Positions 33,351 through 41,542 of a stretch of 41,542 nucleotides of DNA are shown piece after piece. The notes under the pieces are model-generated. The model did not search any database and was not told where the DNA came from. It saw only the letters and a list, made by a program, of their open reading frames with translations. Both the position numbers and the translations under genes were made by a program. The DNA lies in NCBI GenBank assembly GCA_021372945.1, contig JAJFTK010000060.1, positions 1-41,542 on the forward strand, in the 5' to 3' direction. The number at the start of each line of letters is the position of its first letter. Within the stretch, counting starts at the first letter, position 1. The DNA comes from Planctomycetaceae bacterium (GTDB taxonomy: Bacteria > Planctomycetota > Phycisphaerae > Sedimentisphaerales > Anaerohalosphaeraceae).

Positions 33351-34040
33351 TCATGCCCTACTGGAATCTTTCATCGATTCTTTTCGTTTTATCTCCATAT
33401 CGATCACCCAGATGCGTTTTTGCGTTCGATAGATCACAATGCAGATGCCTGTGCAGAAGGCGATAAAAATATAAACGATCGCCTTTTCCAGCCAGCCCGT
33501 TCCAAAGATCGTTACTGCCGTATTCAATAGAATGAAGAGCAGACGCACCTCCGTCGGTCCGGTCCGAAGGTACGTGATTTTGAATTGTCCCGTTGCGCCA
33601 AACCCAAGGAACGCGTTGACCATCAGGCAGCCCATCCCCAGCGACAAAAACCACAGCAGCGTTCGCGCGGTCCCTTCAAACAAGAACGTCCATCCCGCTA
33701 CCACAGCGCTCATGAACACAAAATCAAGGAAGTGATCCATGTAGAAGCCCCACTTGATGAGTCCCGTTTGTTTGTACCGGCCGATCGCGCCGTCAAAGCA
33801 ATCGGTAAACCACTGCAGGAAGATCATCACCGATGACAGGTGCAGCCACTGAAGATTGCCCCTTCCTGCCAGCACGCCGGAAAAAACCACGCCGGCGCTC
33901 CAGGCCACCGTTAACATCGTGAGATGCCATGTCTCAACCCACTTCGGGAACTTCGGCGTCAGCCAGACTACAAATTTCTTTTCCACGCCCGCCAGCAGGC
34001 TGTTCATCGGGACCTTCTTGTCGCATCCGCCGGTTTCCAT
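33351..34040 (-). CDS. CDP-alcohol phosphatidyltransferase family protein
   Basis: This integral membrane enzyme family moves a substituted phosphate from a CDP-alcohol to another alcohol. The motif D-C-F-D-G-A-I-G-R, followed by G-F-Y-M-D-H-F-L-D, matches the catalytic D-x2-D-G-x2-A-R-x8-G-x3-D-x3-D with Gly for the conserved Ala before Arg. Five or six membrane segments are visible over 229 residues. ATG 34040 is preferred over ATG 34046 because GGAG stands 7 bases before it. The acceptor is unknown; phosphatidylglycerophosphate or phosphatidylinositol-type lipids are typical products. Gene order gives no further clue. Confidence 0.85.
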   Translation of the reverse strand: METGGCDKKVPMNSLLAGVEKKFVVWLTPKFPKWVETWHLTMLTVAWSAGVVFSGVLAGRGNLQWLHLSSVMIFLQWFTDCFDGAIGRYKQTGLIKWGFYMDHFLDFVFMSAVVAGWTFLFEGTARTLLWFLSLGMGCLMVNAFLGFGATGQFKITYLRTGPTEVRLLFILLNTAVTIFGTGWLEKAIVYIFIAFCTGICIVIYRTQKRIWVIDMEIKRKESMKDSSRA

Positions 34041-34201
34041 ACGCATTCTCCATCAAAGACTCGGAGATACTAAACCCTCTTTTCAGCATCTTGTCGAGTA
34101 TTTTTGTGACAAATCAAGAGCGATAGTCTCTCTGCAAGGATATGCAAACGGGATCAAGTTCGGCCGCAAAGAGCAGCCGGATGGGTGACAAAACTCTGGG
34201 C

Positions 34202-34942
34202 TTAGGCGATGAGCGGGGTCTTTTGGTTTTGAAAACGTCCGCGGCAGCGGTCGCACGTGCAGGCGTTTACGAGCCGCAGGTGAGTGCTCCCAAATAACGC
34301 CTTGCTTTCGATCAGCTTGGCGCCCTTGGCCTGCATCTTGCGGAATGCGATCTCGGCGGCGGACTTTTCCAGTGAGCCGACTGCGTCGGTGAGCACCGTT
34401 ACCTGTTTGCCCCTCAGCATCAGGCCCAAAACGGTCGCCAGGACCGAAGTCTCAGCCGGCCCGCCGATTACCACAAACTCCGAAGCCTTCAACTCGGTCA
34501 GTATCCGTTCCGCCCGCGGTTCTTCAAAAGGATCATCCGTTCGCTTGAACAGGATGATCTGGTCAAATTCATTGAGCATCTCACGCGGGACGTCGGTCCC
34601 GTCGCCGGCTTCAAAGGTGTAGCGTCTATGTCTCAGCGTGTACGGCAGTTTGCTGATTCCCTCGGTGCCGACAACGCAGAAATCGGGTTTGCTGTGTCCT
34701 TCGGGCAGGTGAGCCTGCGCCGTGGAGATAATTCGAACATGGTCCTTCCTGGCCCACGCCATCACCCGGCGGATATTAGCCAGCACGCGCCGATGATTCC
34801 GAACACACTTCTTGCCGTCAGCAACGAACAAATCCCGCTGTGTGTCCACGTCAATCAGGATTCGTTTCTTCTTCAGTGTAATGATCGGTCGGATCATGTT
34901 CAGTTTTCTGCCGAAGTATATTGGTACATTCTGGGCTTCCAT
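34202..34942 (-). CDS. Isochorismatase-like protein lacking the catalytic cysteine
   Basis: The 246-residue product has the fold signature of cysteine hydrolases of the isochorismatase/nicotinamidase group. D33 lies in D-V-D-T-Q-R-D, K133 in L-F-K-R-T, and the segment G-G-P-A-E-T-S-V-L-A-T precedes the V-T-V-L-T-D-A strand. In active hydrolases this segment carries Cys (as in A-T-D-x-C-V); here that position is Ser166. The C-terminus carries C228-x-C230-x2-C233 in a basic tail, a possible metal site not usual for the family. It may be inactive, use Ser, or bind a ligand. The region upstream, shared with divergent trmB, has no strong promoter for this gene. Confidence 0.82.
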   Translation of the reverse strand: MEAQNVPIYFGRKLNMIRPIITLKKKRILIDVDTQRDLFVADGKKCVRNHRRVLANIRRVMAWARKDHVRIISTAQAHLPEGHSKPDFCVVGTEGISKLPYTLRHRRYTFEAGDGTDVPREMLNEFDQIILFKRTDDPFEEPRAERILTELKASEFVVIGGPAETSVLATVLGLMLRGKQVTVLTDAVGSLEKSAAEIAFRKMQAKGAKLIESKALFGSTHLRLVNACTCDRCRGRFQNQKTPLIA

Positions 34943-35008
34943 GTCTTTTTATACGTCCAAACCCCTGTAGGGTTCTCTACGTATTTCTCCTATCGAACCG
35001 AACAAAGC

Positions 35009-35037
35009 TTGACTTAATTACTTTTTTGCCGCAGAAT
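35009..35037 (+). promoter_or_regulatory. Possible promoter of trmB-rsmG
   Basis: TTGACT (35009-35014), a 17-base spacer and CAGAAT (35032-35037) give an acceptable -35 and a weak -10 box, about 60 bases before trmB. Confidence 0.35.
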
Positions 35038-35098
35038 ATCTTCAAAGAGACCATTCATAAATCCTGTAATTTTCACTAGATACTGTTGTAGATAAAAA

Positions 35099-35731
35099 AT
35101 GGTTCATAAAACTCTGCACCTTTACCCCCAGATCGTCCTGGGGGCTGACCAGCTTTCAGGAATGCTCGATTTTGAATGCATTTTCGGACGTTCCGGGCCC
35201 ATCGAACTGGAAGTGGGTTCAGGCAAGGGGACGTTCCTTTACTGCCAGGCAAAAGCCTGTCCTGACACGTTTTTTATCGGAATTGAATGGAGCAGTAAGT
35301 ACTATAAATTCGCCATCGATCGGATGGGGCGATGGGGGATAACCAACGTCAGGCTGTTGCGAACGGATGCGGCACAGTTTATCCGCGATCATGTTCCGGA
35401 TGCGTCGATTTCGGCGTTTCATCTGTATTTTCCGGACCCCTGGCCAAAGAAGAAACATCACAAACGCCGTTTCTTTAATGATGACAATCTCTCGCAGCTT
35501 TTTCGCATTTTGCGGCCCGGCGGGATCATCAATACGGCTACCGACCACGAGGATTACTATATGCAGATGCGACAGGCCGCCGACCGGGCGATTGCCGCAG
35601 GTCAGTTTGAGGAAATTGATTTTGTGCGTCCCGCCGGCGCTTTCCCCGGCGAGATCGTAGGAACGAATTATGAACGCAAGTATATGAAAGAAGGCCGAAA
35701 AACTTACATCCTGGCCCTGCGAAAAAAATGA
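35099..35731 (+). CDS. trmB: tRNA (guanine-N7-)-methyltransferase
   Basis: TrmB makes m7G46 in the variable loop of many tRNAs. The 210-residue product has the cofactor motif L-E-V-G-S-G-K-G-T-F near residue 40, I-G-I-E-W-S in the next strand, and the hallmark F-P-D-P-W-P-K-K-K-H-H-K-R-R near 115. The C-terminal T-N-Y-E-R-K element is also conserved. Its stop overlaps the rsmG start (ATGA), so both RNA methylases are made together. Confidence 0.96.
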   Translation: MVHKTLHLYPQIVLGADQLSGMLDFECIFGRSGPIELEVGSGKGTFLYCQAKACPDTFFIGIEWSSKYYKFAIDRMGRWGITNVRLLRTDAAQFIRDHVPDASISAFHLYFPDPWPKKKHHKRRFFNDDNLSQLFRILRPGGIINTATDHEDYYMQMRQAADRAIAAGQFEEIDFVRPAGAFPGEIVGTNYERKYMKEGRKTYILALRKK

Positions 35732-36459
35732 ATCAGACACCGATCGATATTGAACCGCTCGAACGGCTGCTTGAGCAGCATGCCGACGCCTTTGGCCGCT
35801 TCGAGAAAATCCTGCTCGAAGAGAACGCCAAGTACAATCTCACCCGCATTACCTCTTCTGAGCAGGTTCGTGTGCGTCATTGGCTCGATTCGCTGGCCGC
35901 GCTTCCGGTTTTAGATGCGCTTTCCCGGCAGCAGGGCGGTGCGCTTAAACTAGTCGATATCGGTTCGGGCGCTGGCCTTCCCGGTCTTGCGCTGGCGATC
36001 GTCCGGCCCGCCTGGTCGATCGTTTCGATCGAGGCAACAGACAAAAAGGTCCGCTTTCAGCAGCTCGTTGCCAAAGAACTGCGGCTTACTAATGTTATTG
36101 TTGTGCATGGCCGTGCCGAAGATTTCGCGCATACGCCGCGCTTCCGCATGCAGTTCGATGCGGTCACTGCCCGCGCCGTTGGAGTCCTGCCCATCCTGAC
36201 GGAATTGACGTTGGCCTTTCTTCGCCCGCACGGCATCTCGATCTATTGGAAGGGCCCGGATTACCGGGACGAACTGGAGCAGGCTCAGCCGGCCATCAAG
36301 AAGATGGGGGCCCAGATCGGGCAGGTTCAATCATATACATTGCGGCTTGGTCCCGATGAATCGGCTCAAATGACATTGATCGTCTGCGAGAAGCTGACGC
36401 CCACCCCGCCGCCGTATCCGCGTGTCTTTGGCATGATCAAGAAGAATCCGATTTCTTAG
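35728..36459 (+). CDS. rsmG: 16S rRNA (guanine527-N7)-methyltransferase RsmG
   Basis: RsmG (GidB) methylates G527 of 16S rRNA; its loss can give low-level streptomycin resistance in other bacteria. The 243-residue product has the N-terminal segment with N-L-T-R-I-T and R-H-W-L-D-S. The methylase motif V-D-I-G-S-G-A-G-L-P-G-L lies near residue 75 and V-T-A-R-A-V near 147. It is coupled to trmB by a four-base overlap. A degenerate decamer repeat begins right after its stop codon. Confidence 0.95.
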   Translation: MNQTPIDIEPLERLLEQHADAFGRFEKILLEENAKYNLTRITSSEQVRVRHWLDSLAALPVLDALSRQQGGALKLVDIGSGAGLPGLALAIVRPAWSIVSIEATDKKVRFQQLVAKELRLTNVIVVHGRAEDFAHTPRFRMQFDAVTARAVGVLPILTELTLAFLRPHGISIYWKGPDYRDELEQAQPAIKKMGAQIGQVQSYTLRLGPDESAQMTLIVCEKLTPTPPPYPRVFGMIKKNPIS

Positions 36460-36460
36460 C

Positions 36461-36490
36461 CGCAGATGAACACAGATCAGTACAAATCAT
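36461..36490. repeat. Degenerate decamer array behind rsmG
   Basis: CGCAGATGAA, CACAGATCAG and TACAAATCAT stand in exact 10-base steps directly after the rsmG stop codon (36457-36459). Confidence 0.4.
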
Positions 36491-36555
36491 TAAAATGGCA
36501 GGGCGAGTTTTTTCTTACGAGTATGTGTCGCACGAAAACAATGCCTTTCAAAAAC

Positions 36556-36584
36556 AACTTGTCAGAGCCAAAGGCTCGGAAGTT
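36556..36584. other. Imperfect hairpin between rsmG and the cupin gene
   Basis: AACTT (36556-36560) and AAGTT (36580-36584) enclose GAGCC-aaa-GGCTC (36565-36577). There is no U-run, so a terminator role is doubtful. The 239-base gap holds no convincing gene. Confidence 0.4.
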
Positions 36585-36698
36585 ATATGGCCGGGCGTGT
36601 AAACCCCAGGTGAAGGAATGTTTCAGCCCCTCCTTCCTTTCCCTCTCGCAACGAGGAAAAAGGGCAGACACTAGCAGAAAAAAATAAAGGATCAGCCA

Positions 36699-37079
36699 AT
36701 GGAAAAGAAAAAAGCCTTTATGATTGAAATCAACTCCGAAAAGAACTACCAGCGTCTGGTCCCCGGCGTGCCCGAGACATTCGGGCTCAAATCCGGCCGA
36801 GTGTATCTCGAACCCGGCGCCGACTGCGGCCGCCACAACACTGAAAATAAAGAAGAACAGCTTGTGTTCTTATTCGGCAGCGGCACGGCTGAGATCGCAG
36901 ATGAAAAGCTCCAGGTGGGCGCCGGCAAGGTCTGCTACATCCCCCCGCGAACAGAACACAACATCATCAACACAGGCCAGGACCCGCTCATCTATATCTT
37001 CACGACAGCTCCCGCGGACGGGCACTCAGTGCATAAAGAGCATGATCACCATCATCATGGCGGCCATCATCACGCTTGA
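36699..37079 (+). CDS. Small cupin protein with a histidine-rich tail
   Basis: The 126-residue product is a single cupin barrel. The motifs G-A-D-C-G-R-H-N-T-E-N and E-E-Q-L-V-F-L-F-G-S-G form the first cupin element, and I-P-P-R-T-E-H-N-I-I-N-T-G the second. After the barrel comes a tail of about 17 residues that contains ten His, including H-D-H-H-H-H-G-G-H-H-H. Cupins bind a metal through His and Glu, and the tail should bind further Ni, Zn or Cu ions. AAAGGA before ATG 36699 is a good ribosome-binding site. It converges with alaS. No enzyme function can be named. Confidence 0.88.
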   Translation: MEKKKAFMIEINSEKNYQRLVPGVPETFGLKSGRVYLEPGADCGRHNTENKEEQLVFLFGSGTAEIADEKLQVGAGKVCYIPPRTEHNIINTGQDPLIYIFTTAPADGHSVHKEHDHHHHGGHHHA

Positions 37080-37109
37080 TAGTTCTTTTTGGGAAATGAA
37101 GAATAGAAG

Positions 37110-37130
37110 AGGGCAACGGAGGGCTGCCCT
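37110..37130. other. Hairpin between the converging cupin and alaS genes
   Basis: AGGGCA (37110-37115) and TGCCCT (37125-37130) form a 6-base stem with a 9-base loop. Neither side has a strong T-run, so it is at best a weak bidirectional terminator. Confidence 0.4.
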
Positions 37131-37168
37131 ACAAAATCCCGTAAATCCAGTCAAAAAAATAAACTTCG

Positions 37169-39880
37169 TCAAGATAGTTTGGCTGCAATCATCTCACGGG
37201 CCTTTTCGAGCGCCTCATCGAGCTTGGAGGCGTCTTTACCGCCGGCCTGGGCCATCTGCGGCCGTCCGCCGCCGCCCCCGCCCACGATTGGCGCAATCAC
37301 CTTCACGATATCGCCGGCGCTGAGTCCCTTCTTGATCAGGTCATCCGTCACACCTGCCAGCAGCATGACCTTGCCTTCCTCGCCCGGCACGCCCAGCACA
37401 ATAGCCGCGCTTTGCGCCTTCTTCTTCAGGCTGTCGATCGCGACACGCGCCTGCTCAATATCCACCGGCGACAACTTGCCTACAATAATATACGCCTCGC
37501 CTGCGCGGACTGCTGACTTGAAAAGTTCGTTCGCCTCGCTGTTGACATCTCCGGCGGTCTTGCCGCCGCCGGACTTGAGTTCTTTCTTGAGAGACTTGTT
37601 ATCCTCCAGCAGCTTGCTCACCCGCGCAGCCAACTGCTCGGCAGGGGCCTTGAGCATCTCCGTCAGCGCATCCACGACCTTGCTCCGATCCAGCAGGTGC
37701 TTCACCAGGCCGGGCCCCGTCAGCGCCGTGATCCGCCGAACGCCCGACGCGATGCTTTCCTCCTTCAATATCGCGAAACCCCCGATCTGGCCCGTATTGC
37801 TCACGTGCGTGCCGCCGCAGAATTCCTTGCTCAGCGCGTTCTTGATCTCATCCTTATTCCTGGCCCCGATCCCGATCACGCGAACGCTGGTCCCATACTT
37901 CTCGCCGAACAACGCCATCGCACCCAGCTTTTTGGCCTCATCGATCGGCAGCACCGCCGTCGTCACCGGCAGATTGGCCGCGATCGTCTCCTGCACCTTG
38001 GTCTCGATCGTCTCAAGTTCGTCCTTCGTCAGCGCCTTGGGCCACGTAAAATCAAACCGCAGGTAATCGCTGCATACCAGCGAGCCCTGCTGGCGGACCG
38101 AGCTTCCCAGCGCCTGCTGCAATGCCCACTGCAGCAGGTGGGTTGCCGTATGATTCTTCATCGTTGCCTGGCGGCCCTTGTCAACGGTCGCGGTGACCTG
38201 GTCGCCCGTATACAGCGTACCGGACAGGAGCTTGCCGCGATGCAGCACGCAATCTGCCAACTTTTCGGTGGCTTCAACAACGAATTCAGCGTCTTCGGTC
38301 TTGATCATTCCCACGTCGCCGACCTGCCCGCCGGACTCGGCATAAAAGCACGTCTTGTCCAGCACGAGCGCCGTCGTTTCGTCGGAGGTCGCCAACTGCC
38401 CTTTGACCTTGTAGCCGCTCTCATCGATCCAGCCCAGCAGTACGGCCTTGCACGAATCCGCCGCGTACTTCAGCGAATCATCCGTCTCCGGCAGTTCCAC
38501 GCCCGTCAGCGCCGCCGCCAGCGAATACGTCTTCTGCGCCGCCCGCGCCCGCTGGCGCTGCTGCTGCATCAGCCGTTCAAATTCATCGGTATCGACCGCC
38601 AATCCATGCTCCCGCGCCATCAGTTGCGTCAGGTCCAGCGGAAAGCCGTAGGTATCATAGAGCTGGAACGCGTCCTGGCCGCTGATCTTCTTGTGTTTGG
38701 CGCGCTGTGCCGCCGCGGCGAAGATTTCCAGACCGCGGTCGAGCGTACGCCCGAACGACGCCTCTTCCGCCTGGATCGCGGCGGCCACGAATTCCTGCCG
38801 CTGGCGGATCTCGGGGAACGCGTCGCCCATATTCTTGTTGACCACATCCACCAGCTTGTGCATGAACGGCTCGGTCAGGTCCAGCGACCGCCCAAACCGC
38901 GCGGCCCGCCGCAGCAGTCGCCGCATCACGTACCCGCGTCCCTCGTTGCTGGGCGTCACGCCATCGGCGATCGCGAACGTTAGCGTCCGGATATGGTCGG
39001 CGATCACGCGAAAGGCATTGTCCGTCTTGTTGCCCAACTGCGAGGAATATCGCTTGCCCGCCAGTTCTTCCGTCGCCCGGATGATCGGCAGGAACAAGTC
39101 CGTGTCGTAATTACTTTCTTTACCCTGCAGGACCGCGCACAGCCGCTCCAGCCCCGCGCCCGTATCTACATAATTAGCGCCGAGCCGTTCGAGCTTGCCA
39201 TCAGGCTTGCGATTGTATTGAATGAATACCAGGTTCCACAATTCCATGAACCGGCTGCATCCGCCGTTGACCTTGCATTGATGTCCCTTGACGTGCTTCT
39301 GGTCGCAGCGTTCGGGCCCCAGGTCGATATGGATCTCGCTGCATGGCCCGCATGGCCCCGTGCTGCCCATCTCCCAGAAATTATCTTTTCGTCCGCAGAA
39401 CAGCACGCGTTCCTTCGCAATGCCCGTCAGCTTCGTCCACAGTTCCGCGGCCTCCTTGTCGGCGGGGCAGTTGTCCTCCTCGTCGCCGGCAAACACCGTG
39501 GCCCAGAGACGGTTCGGGTCGATCTCATACACGCCGGTCAGCAGCTTCCACGCCCAATCGATGGATTCGCTTTTGAAGTAATCGTCGAATGACCAGTTTC
39601 CCAGCATCTCAAAGAACGTATGATGGTATGTATCGATGCCGACTTCTTCCAGGTCGTTGTGCTTGCCGCTGACGCGAATGCACTTTTGACTGTTGACCGC
39701 CCGCTTAAATGACGGCGCCCGGTGCCCCAGGAAATACTCCTTGAACTGGTTCATCCCGGCGTTGGTGAACAGCAGCGTCTCATCGCCCATCGGCACAACC
39801 GGCCAGCTTGGGATGAATAGATGTTCCTGCTTCTTGAAAAATTCGATGAACGACCCGCGAATCTCTTTTGACGAAAGCAT
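37169..39880 (-). CDS. alaS: Alanine--tRNA ligase
   Basis: AlaRS charges tRNA-Ala and edits Ser and Gly mischarging. The 903-residue product has the class II catalytic core (S-G-K-H-N-D-L-E near residue 72; S-T-G-P-C-G-P-C near 173). The tRNA-recognition domain is followed by the editing domain with H577-T-A-T-H581 and C688-G-G-T-H692, which bind zinc. The C-terminal DHHA1-like domain contains the Gly-rich stretch G-G-G-G-G-G-R-P-Q-M. An unusual Cys/His-containing insert at about 180-210 (including C-x-V-N-G-G-C) is seen in the core. The start ATG is preceded by GGAAAGG. Confidence 0.98.
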   Translation of the reverse strand: MLSSKEIRGSFIEFFKKQEHLFIPSWPVVPMGDETLLFTNAGMNQFKEYFLGHRAPSFKRAVNSQKCIRVSGKHNDLEEVGIDTYHHTFFEMLGNWSFDDYFKSESIDWAWKLLTGVYEIDPNRLWATVFAGDEEDNCPADKEAAELWTKLTGIAKERVLFCGRKDNFWEMGSTGPCGPCSEIHIDLGPERCDQKHVKGHQCKVNGGCSRFMELWNLVFIQYNRKPDGKLERLGANYVDTGAGLERLCAVLQGKESNYDTDLFLPIIRATEELAGKRYSSQLGNKTDNAFRVIADHIRTLTFAIADGVTPSNEGRGYVMRRLLRRAARFGRSLDLTEPFMHKLVDVVNKNMGDAFPEIRQRQEFVAAAIQAEEASFGRTLDRGLEIFAAAAQRAKHKKISGQDAFQLYDTYGFPLDLTQLMAREHGLAVDTDEFERLMQQQRQRARAAQKTYSLAAALTGVELPETDDSLKYAADSCKAVLLGWIDESGYKVKGQLATSDETTALVLDKTCFYAESGGQVGDVGMIKTEDAEFVVEATEKLADCVLHRGKLLSGTLYTGDQVTATVDKGRQATMKNHTATHLLQWALQQALGSSVRQQGSLVCSDYLRFDFTWPKALTKDELETIETKVQETIAANLPVTTAVLPIDEAKKLGAMALFGEKYGTSVRVIGIGARNKDEIKNALSKEFCGGTHVSNTGQIGGFAILKEESIASGVRRITALTGPGLVKHLLDRSKVVDALTEMLKAPAEQLAARVSKLLEDNKSLKKELKSGGGKTAGDVNSEANELFKSAVRAGEAYIIVGKLSPVDIEQARVAIDSLKKKAQSAAIVLGVPGEEGKVMLLAGVTDDLIKKGLSAGDIVKVIAPIVGGGGGGRPQMAQAGGKDASKLDEALEKAREMIAAKLS

Positions 39881-39939
39881 AAAACCTTTCCCAAATAGGT
39901 ATCATGGACATCTTGCCCGTGAAATAAATTAAACTAATG

Positions 39940-39969
39940 AGTATAGCGTTTAAGGCGGCAAATTGTCCA
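39940..39969 (-). promoter_or_regulatory. Promoter of alaS
   Basis: On the minus strand TGGACA (39969-39964), an 18-base spacer and TATACT (39945-39940) each match five of six consensus bases. The leader would be about 50 bases. Confidence 0.5.
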
Positions 39970-40031
39970 ATTAAATATACGGCTGCAATGTCATCCTCTT
40001 AGGAAACCTGATGTCAAAGGGCTGTTTTTAC

Positions 40032-40060
40032 TTGATATTTTCACTTGCCGACTGTAATTT
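40032..40060 (+). promoter_or_regulatory. Promoter of the secreted repeat-protein gene
   Basis: TTGATA (40032-40037), a 17-base spacer and TAATTT (40055-40060) fit a sigma70-type promoter; the leader would be about 45 bases up to ATG 40114. Confidence 0.5.
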
Positions 40061-40113
40061 AGGCATTGTCGTACGGAGAGTGTTCTCTGAGTCTAACCGT
40101 GTGGAGGGTCATC

Positions 40114-41542
40114 ATGAAAAGCCTCATTCTATTCGTAGTCCCCTGTTGTCTTCTCCTTCCTTTATCATTGCCTGTATCGGCAGCAGTCTACCTGGCAGTC
40201 GACGGTCAACAGTATGACACCTTGGCACTGAAAACCGGACAGGAACTGCTGATTGAGATTCGTTCTGACGACTCCTTGCCTTATACGGCGTATGCAGGTT
40301 TCGATGACGGTACGGCTCCCCTTGGAAGCACGCATCACCCCGCTGCTTTCAGCGCTGCCGGCAACCTGGCAAGCATCTCGCCGGTGTCGGCTCCGCCGCT
40401 GCGCGGCTATTATGTGAACGCCGCCGGCGTTAGTCCAGCTCCCTCGCCCGGTCTGCATTTTCGTTTTGCGTATACCGCCAAAGAAGTCGGACAGACGATC
40501 GTTAAACTTTATGACAGTACGCTTTCCACTGTGCTGGACAGTATAGCGATTACAGTCGAATCGGAGCAAACGGGTACGGGGTTTACATACCAAGGGCGGC
40601 TTCTGGACGCCAATCAATCTGGCGCAGGGCTTTATGATTTTGTGTTTACCGTGTTCGACTCTCCTTCAGCAGGCGTTGTCATCGCTGGCGCCAATACGCT
40701 GGAGGACGTCCAGGTCGTGGACGGCTATTTCGCAGCCGTGCTGGATTTTGGGGACGTCTTCGGCAGCGAGGCCCGGTGGCTTGAGATTGCGGTGCGGCCG
40801 GCGGGTGATGGCCAGTACACGACGCTTTCACCGCGGCAGCGTTTGACGCCCGCGCCGCAAGCCGCTTATGCGGCCAGGGCCAATTGGAACAGCCTGGACA
40901 ATATGCCGGCCGGGTTTGCCGATGGAATTGACAATGCGGGTTTGTCAACTGAGACGGACCCGACGGTTCCTGCTTCGATTAAGGATGGATTGTCTTGGTC
41001 AGAAATCCTGGACCTGCCGGCGGGCTTTGCAGACGGCGTCGATAACGGCCTCCTTACCGAGACCGATCCCACCGTAGCGGCAAGCGTGAAAGATGGTATT
41101 GCGTGGGGCGAGATACAGGGAATTCCCGCCGGCTTTGCCGACAACGTGGACAATGATACCGTTTTTTCCGAGACGCAGATCGAAGGCTTTATTGCCAATG
41201 ACATCAGCGACGGTTACATACCGTACGATAACGGCGCCAAACTGGTCAGCAGTCCCTTTGTTGTCACCGCACAGGATGCTGCCATTGGAACGACAGTCAA
41301 CAGCAATCGGAAACTAAACCTCCGCACAGATTCGGACGCCTATGGCTTTTACAGTGAGAACGCTATAACCTATGGGGACAAATACGGCGTCTTCGCCATG
41401 GCAACCGGAAACACCTCCGGTTCCAGTTACGGTCTCTTCGGCAGCAGTTCCAGCGGCCTGGGCCACAATTTTGGTGTCTGGGGCGAAGCCAACACGGCCA
41501 CGCCGTACACGAACTACGGGGTTGTCGGGTCGGCATCCAATA
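40114..41542 (+). CDS. Secreted repeat protein, probably with a distal fibre/chaperone part, cut by the right edge
   Basis: ATG 40114, preceded by GGAGGG, opens a frame without stop to the edge (476 complete codons). A Sec signal peptide ends near residue 23 (V-S-A-A). An N-terminal beta domain follows to about 150. A second beta domain, starting F-T-Y-Q-G-R-L-L-D, ends in L-T-P-A-P-Q-A-A-Y-A at about 255. Then come about two and a half repeats of the type W-x-x-I/L-x-x-x-P-A-G-F-A-D-G-x-D-N-x-x-x-T-E-T-D-P-T-V. After about 380 the chain is rich in Y-G-x-F and G-V-W-G motifs. Proteins with this order often end in an S74 intramolecular chaperone, which would lie beyond the edge. A surface or fibre role is an inference. 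Confidence 0.8.
   Translation, partial: MKSLILFVVPCCLLLPLSLPVSAAVYLAVDGQQYDTLALKTGQELLIEIRSDDSLPYTAYAGFDDGTAPLGSTHHPAAFSAAGNLASISPVSAPPLRGYYVNAAGVSPAPSPGLHFRFAYTAKEVGQTIVKLYDSTLSTVLDSIAITVESEQTGTGFTYQGRLLDANQSGAGLYDFVFTVFDSPSAGVVIAGANTLEDVQVVDGYFAAVLDFGDVFGSEARWLEIAVRPAGDGQYTTLSPRQRLTPAPQAAYAARANWNSLDNMPAGFADGIDNAGLSTETDPTVPASIKDGLSWSEILDLPAGFADGVDNGLLTETDPTVAASVKDGIAWGEIQGIPAGFADNVDNDTVFSETQIEGFIANDISDGYIPYDNGAKLVSSPFVVTAQDAAIGTTVNSNRKLNLRTDSDAYGFYSENAITYGDKYGVFAMATGNTSGSSYGLFGSSSSGLGHNFGVWGEANTATPYTNYGVVGSASN

Noticed and set aside
37697..38983. Plus-strand frame of 428 codons antisense to alaS
   Set aside because: Its composition is Arg/Gln/His/Leu-rich, typical of reverse-frame translation of a GC-rich gene; alaS is unambiguous.

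Overview
The window looks like a chromosomal segment of a planctomycete, probably of the Phycisphaerae branch. The pointers are a complete mre cell-shape cluster with a class B penicillin-binding protein, a combined type IV pilus/type II secretion operon, a twin-arginine Gfo/Idh/MocA oxidoreductase, nspC of norspermidine synthesis, a bTHX-type ribosomal protein, and a secreted protein with GFADGxDN repeats. This placement is inferred from gene content. No 16S rRNA gene is present.

Layout. 1-286 holds the tail of an IS630-like transposase and a cluster of palindromes that reaches into the end of mrdA. 266-6385 (minus) is the shape operon: sigma70-type promoter, coiled-coil membrane protein, 51-residue membrane protein, mreB, mreC, mreD, mrdA. 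6481-10208 (minus) is a solitary DNA methyltransferase with a promoter placed for a leaderless transcript, then lnt, then a HEAT-repeat lipoprotein whose start overlaps the lnt stop. 10336-12372 (minus) is a clpP pair followed by a lipoprotein. 12722-15949 (plus) carries a PQQ quinoprotein, a prepilin-like protein and a SIMPL protein. 15997-17653 (minus) carries a DUF202 protein and the oxidoreductase. 18303-19678 (plus) is thx and nspC. 19882-28110 (plus) is pilM, pilN, pilO, a PilP/GspC-like gene, pilB, pilT, pilC and two pseudopilins behind a structured leader; gpsA follows. 29275-37079 holds a triplicated-domain lipoprotein, hflX, an MFS transporter, a CDP-alcohol transferase, an isochorismatase-like protein, trmB, rsmG and a cupin. 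37169-39880 (minus) is alaS. A secreted repeat protein starts at 40114 and runs off the right edge.

How the genes fit together. The first operon makes the elongation machinery (MreBCD scaffold plus PBP2 transpeptidase). Lnt finishes the lipoproteins, of which three candidates are encoded here. The two ClpP subunits would form a protease, but one has an Asn where the catalytic Asp belongs. The pil operon supplies an inner-membrane platform with an assembly and a retraction ATPase; the secretin, prepilin peptidase and major pilin must lie elsewhere.

The most unusual structure is non-coding. At least seven gene junctions carry short arrays with exact or near-exact 7-base periodicity, each with a different unit. 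Three of these arrays contain the stop codon of the adjacent gene. Two intrinsic terminators also sit only about 15 bases in front of the start codon of the next gene, which suggests attenuation or readthrough.
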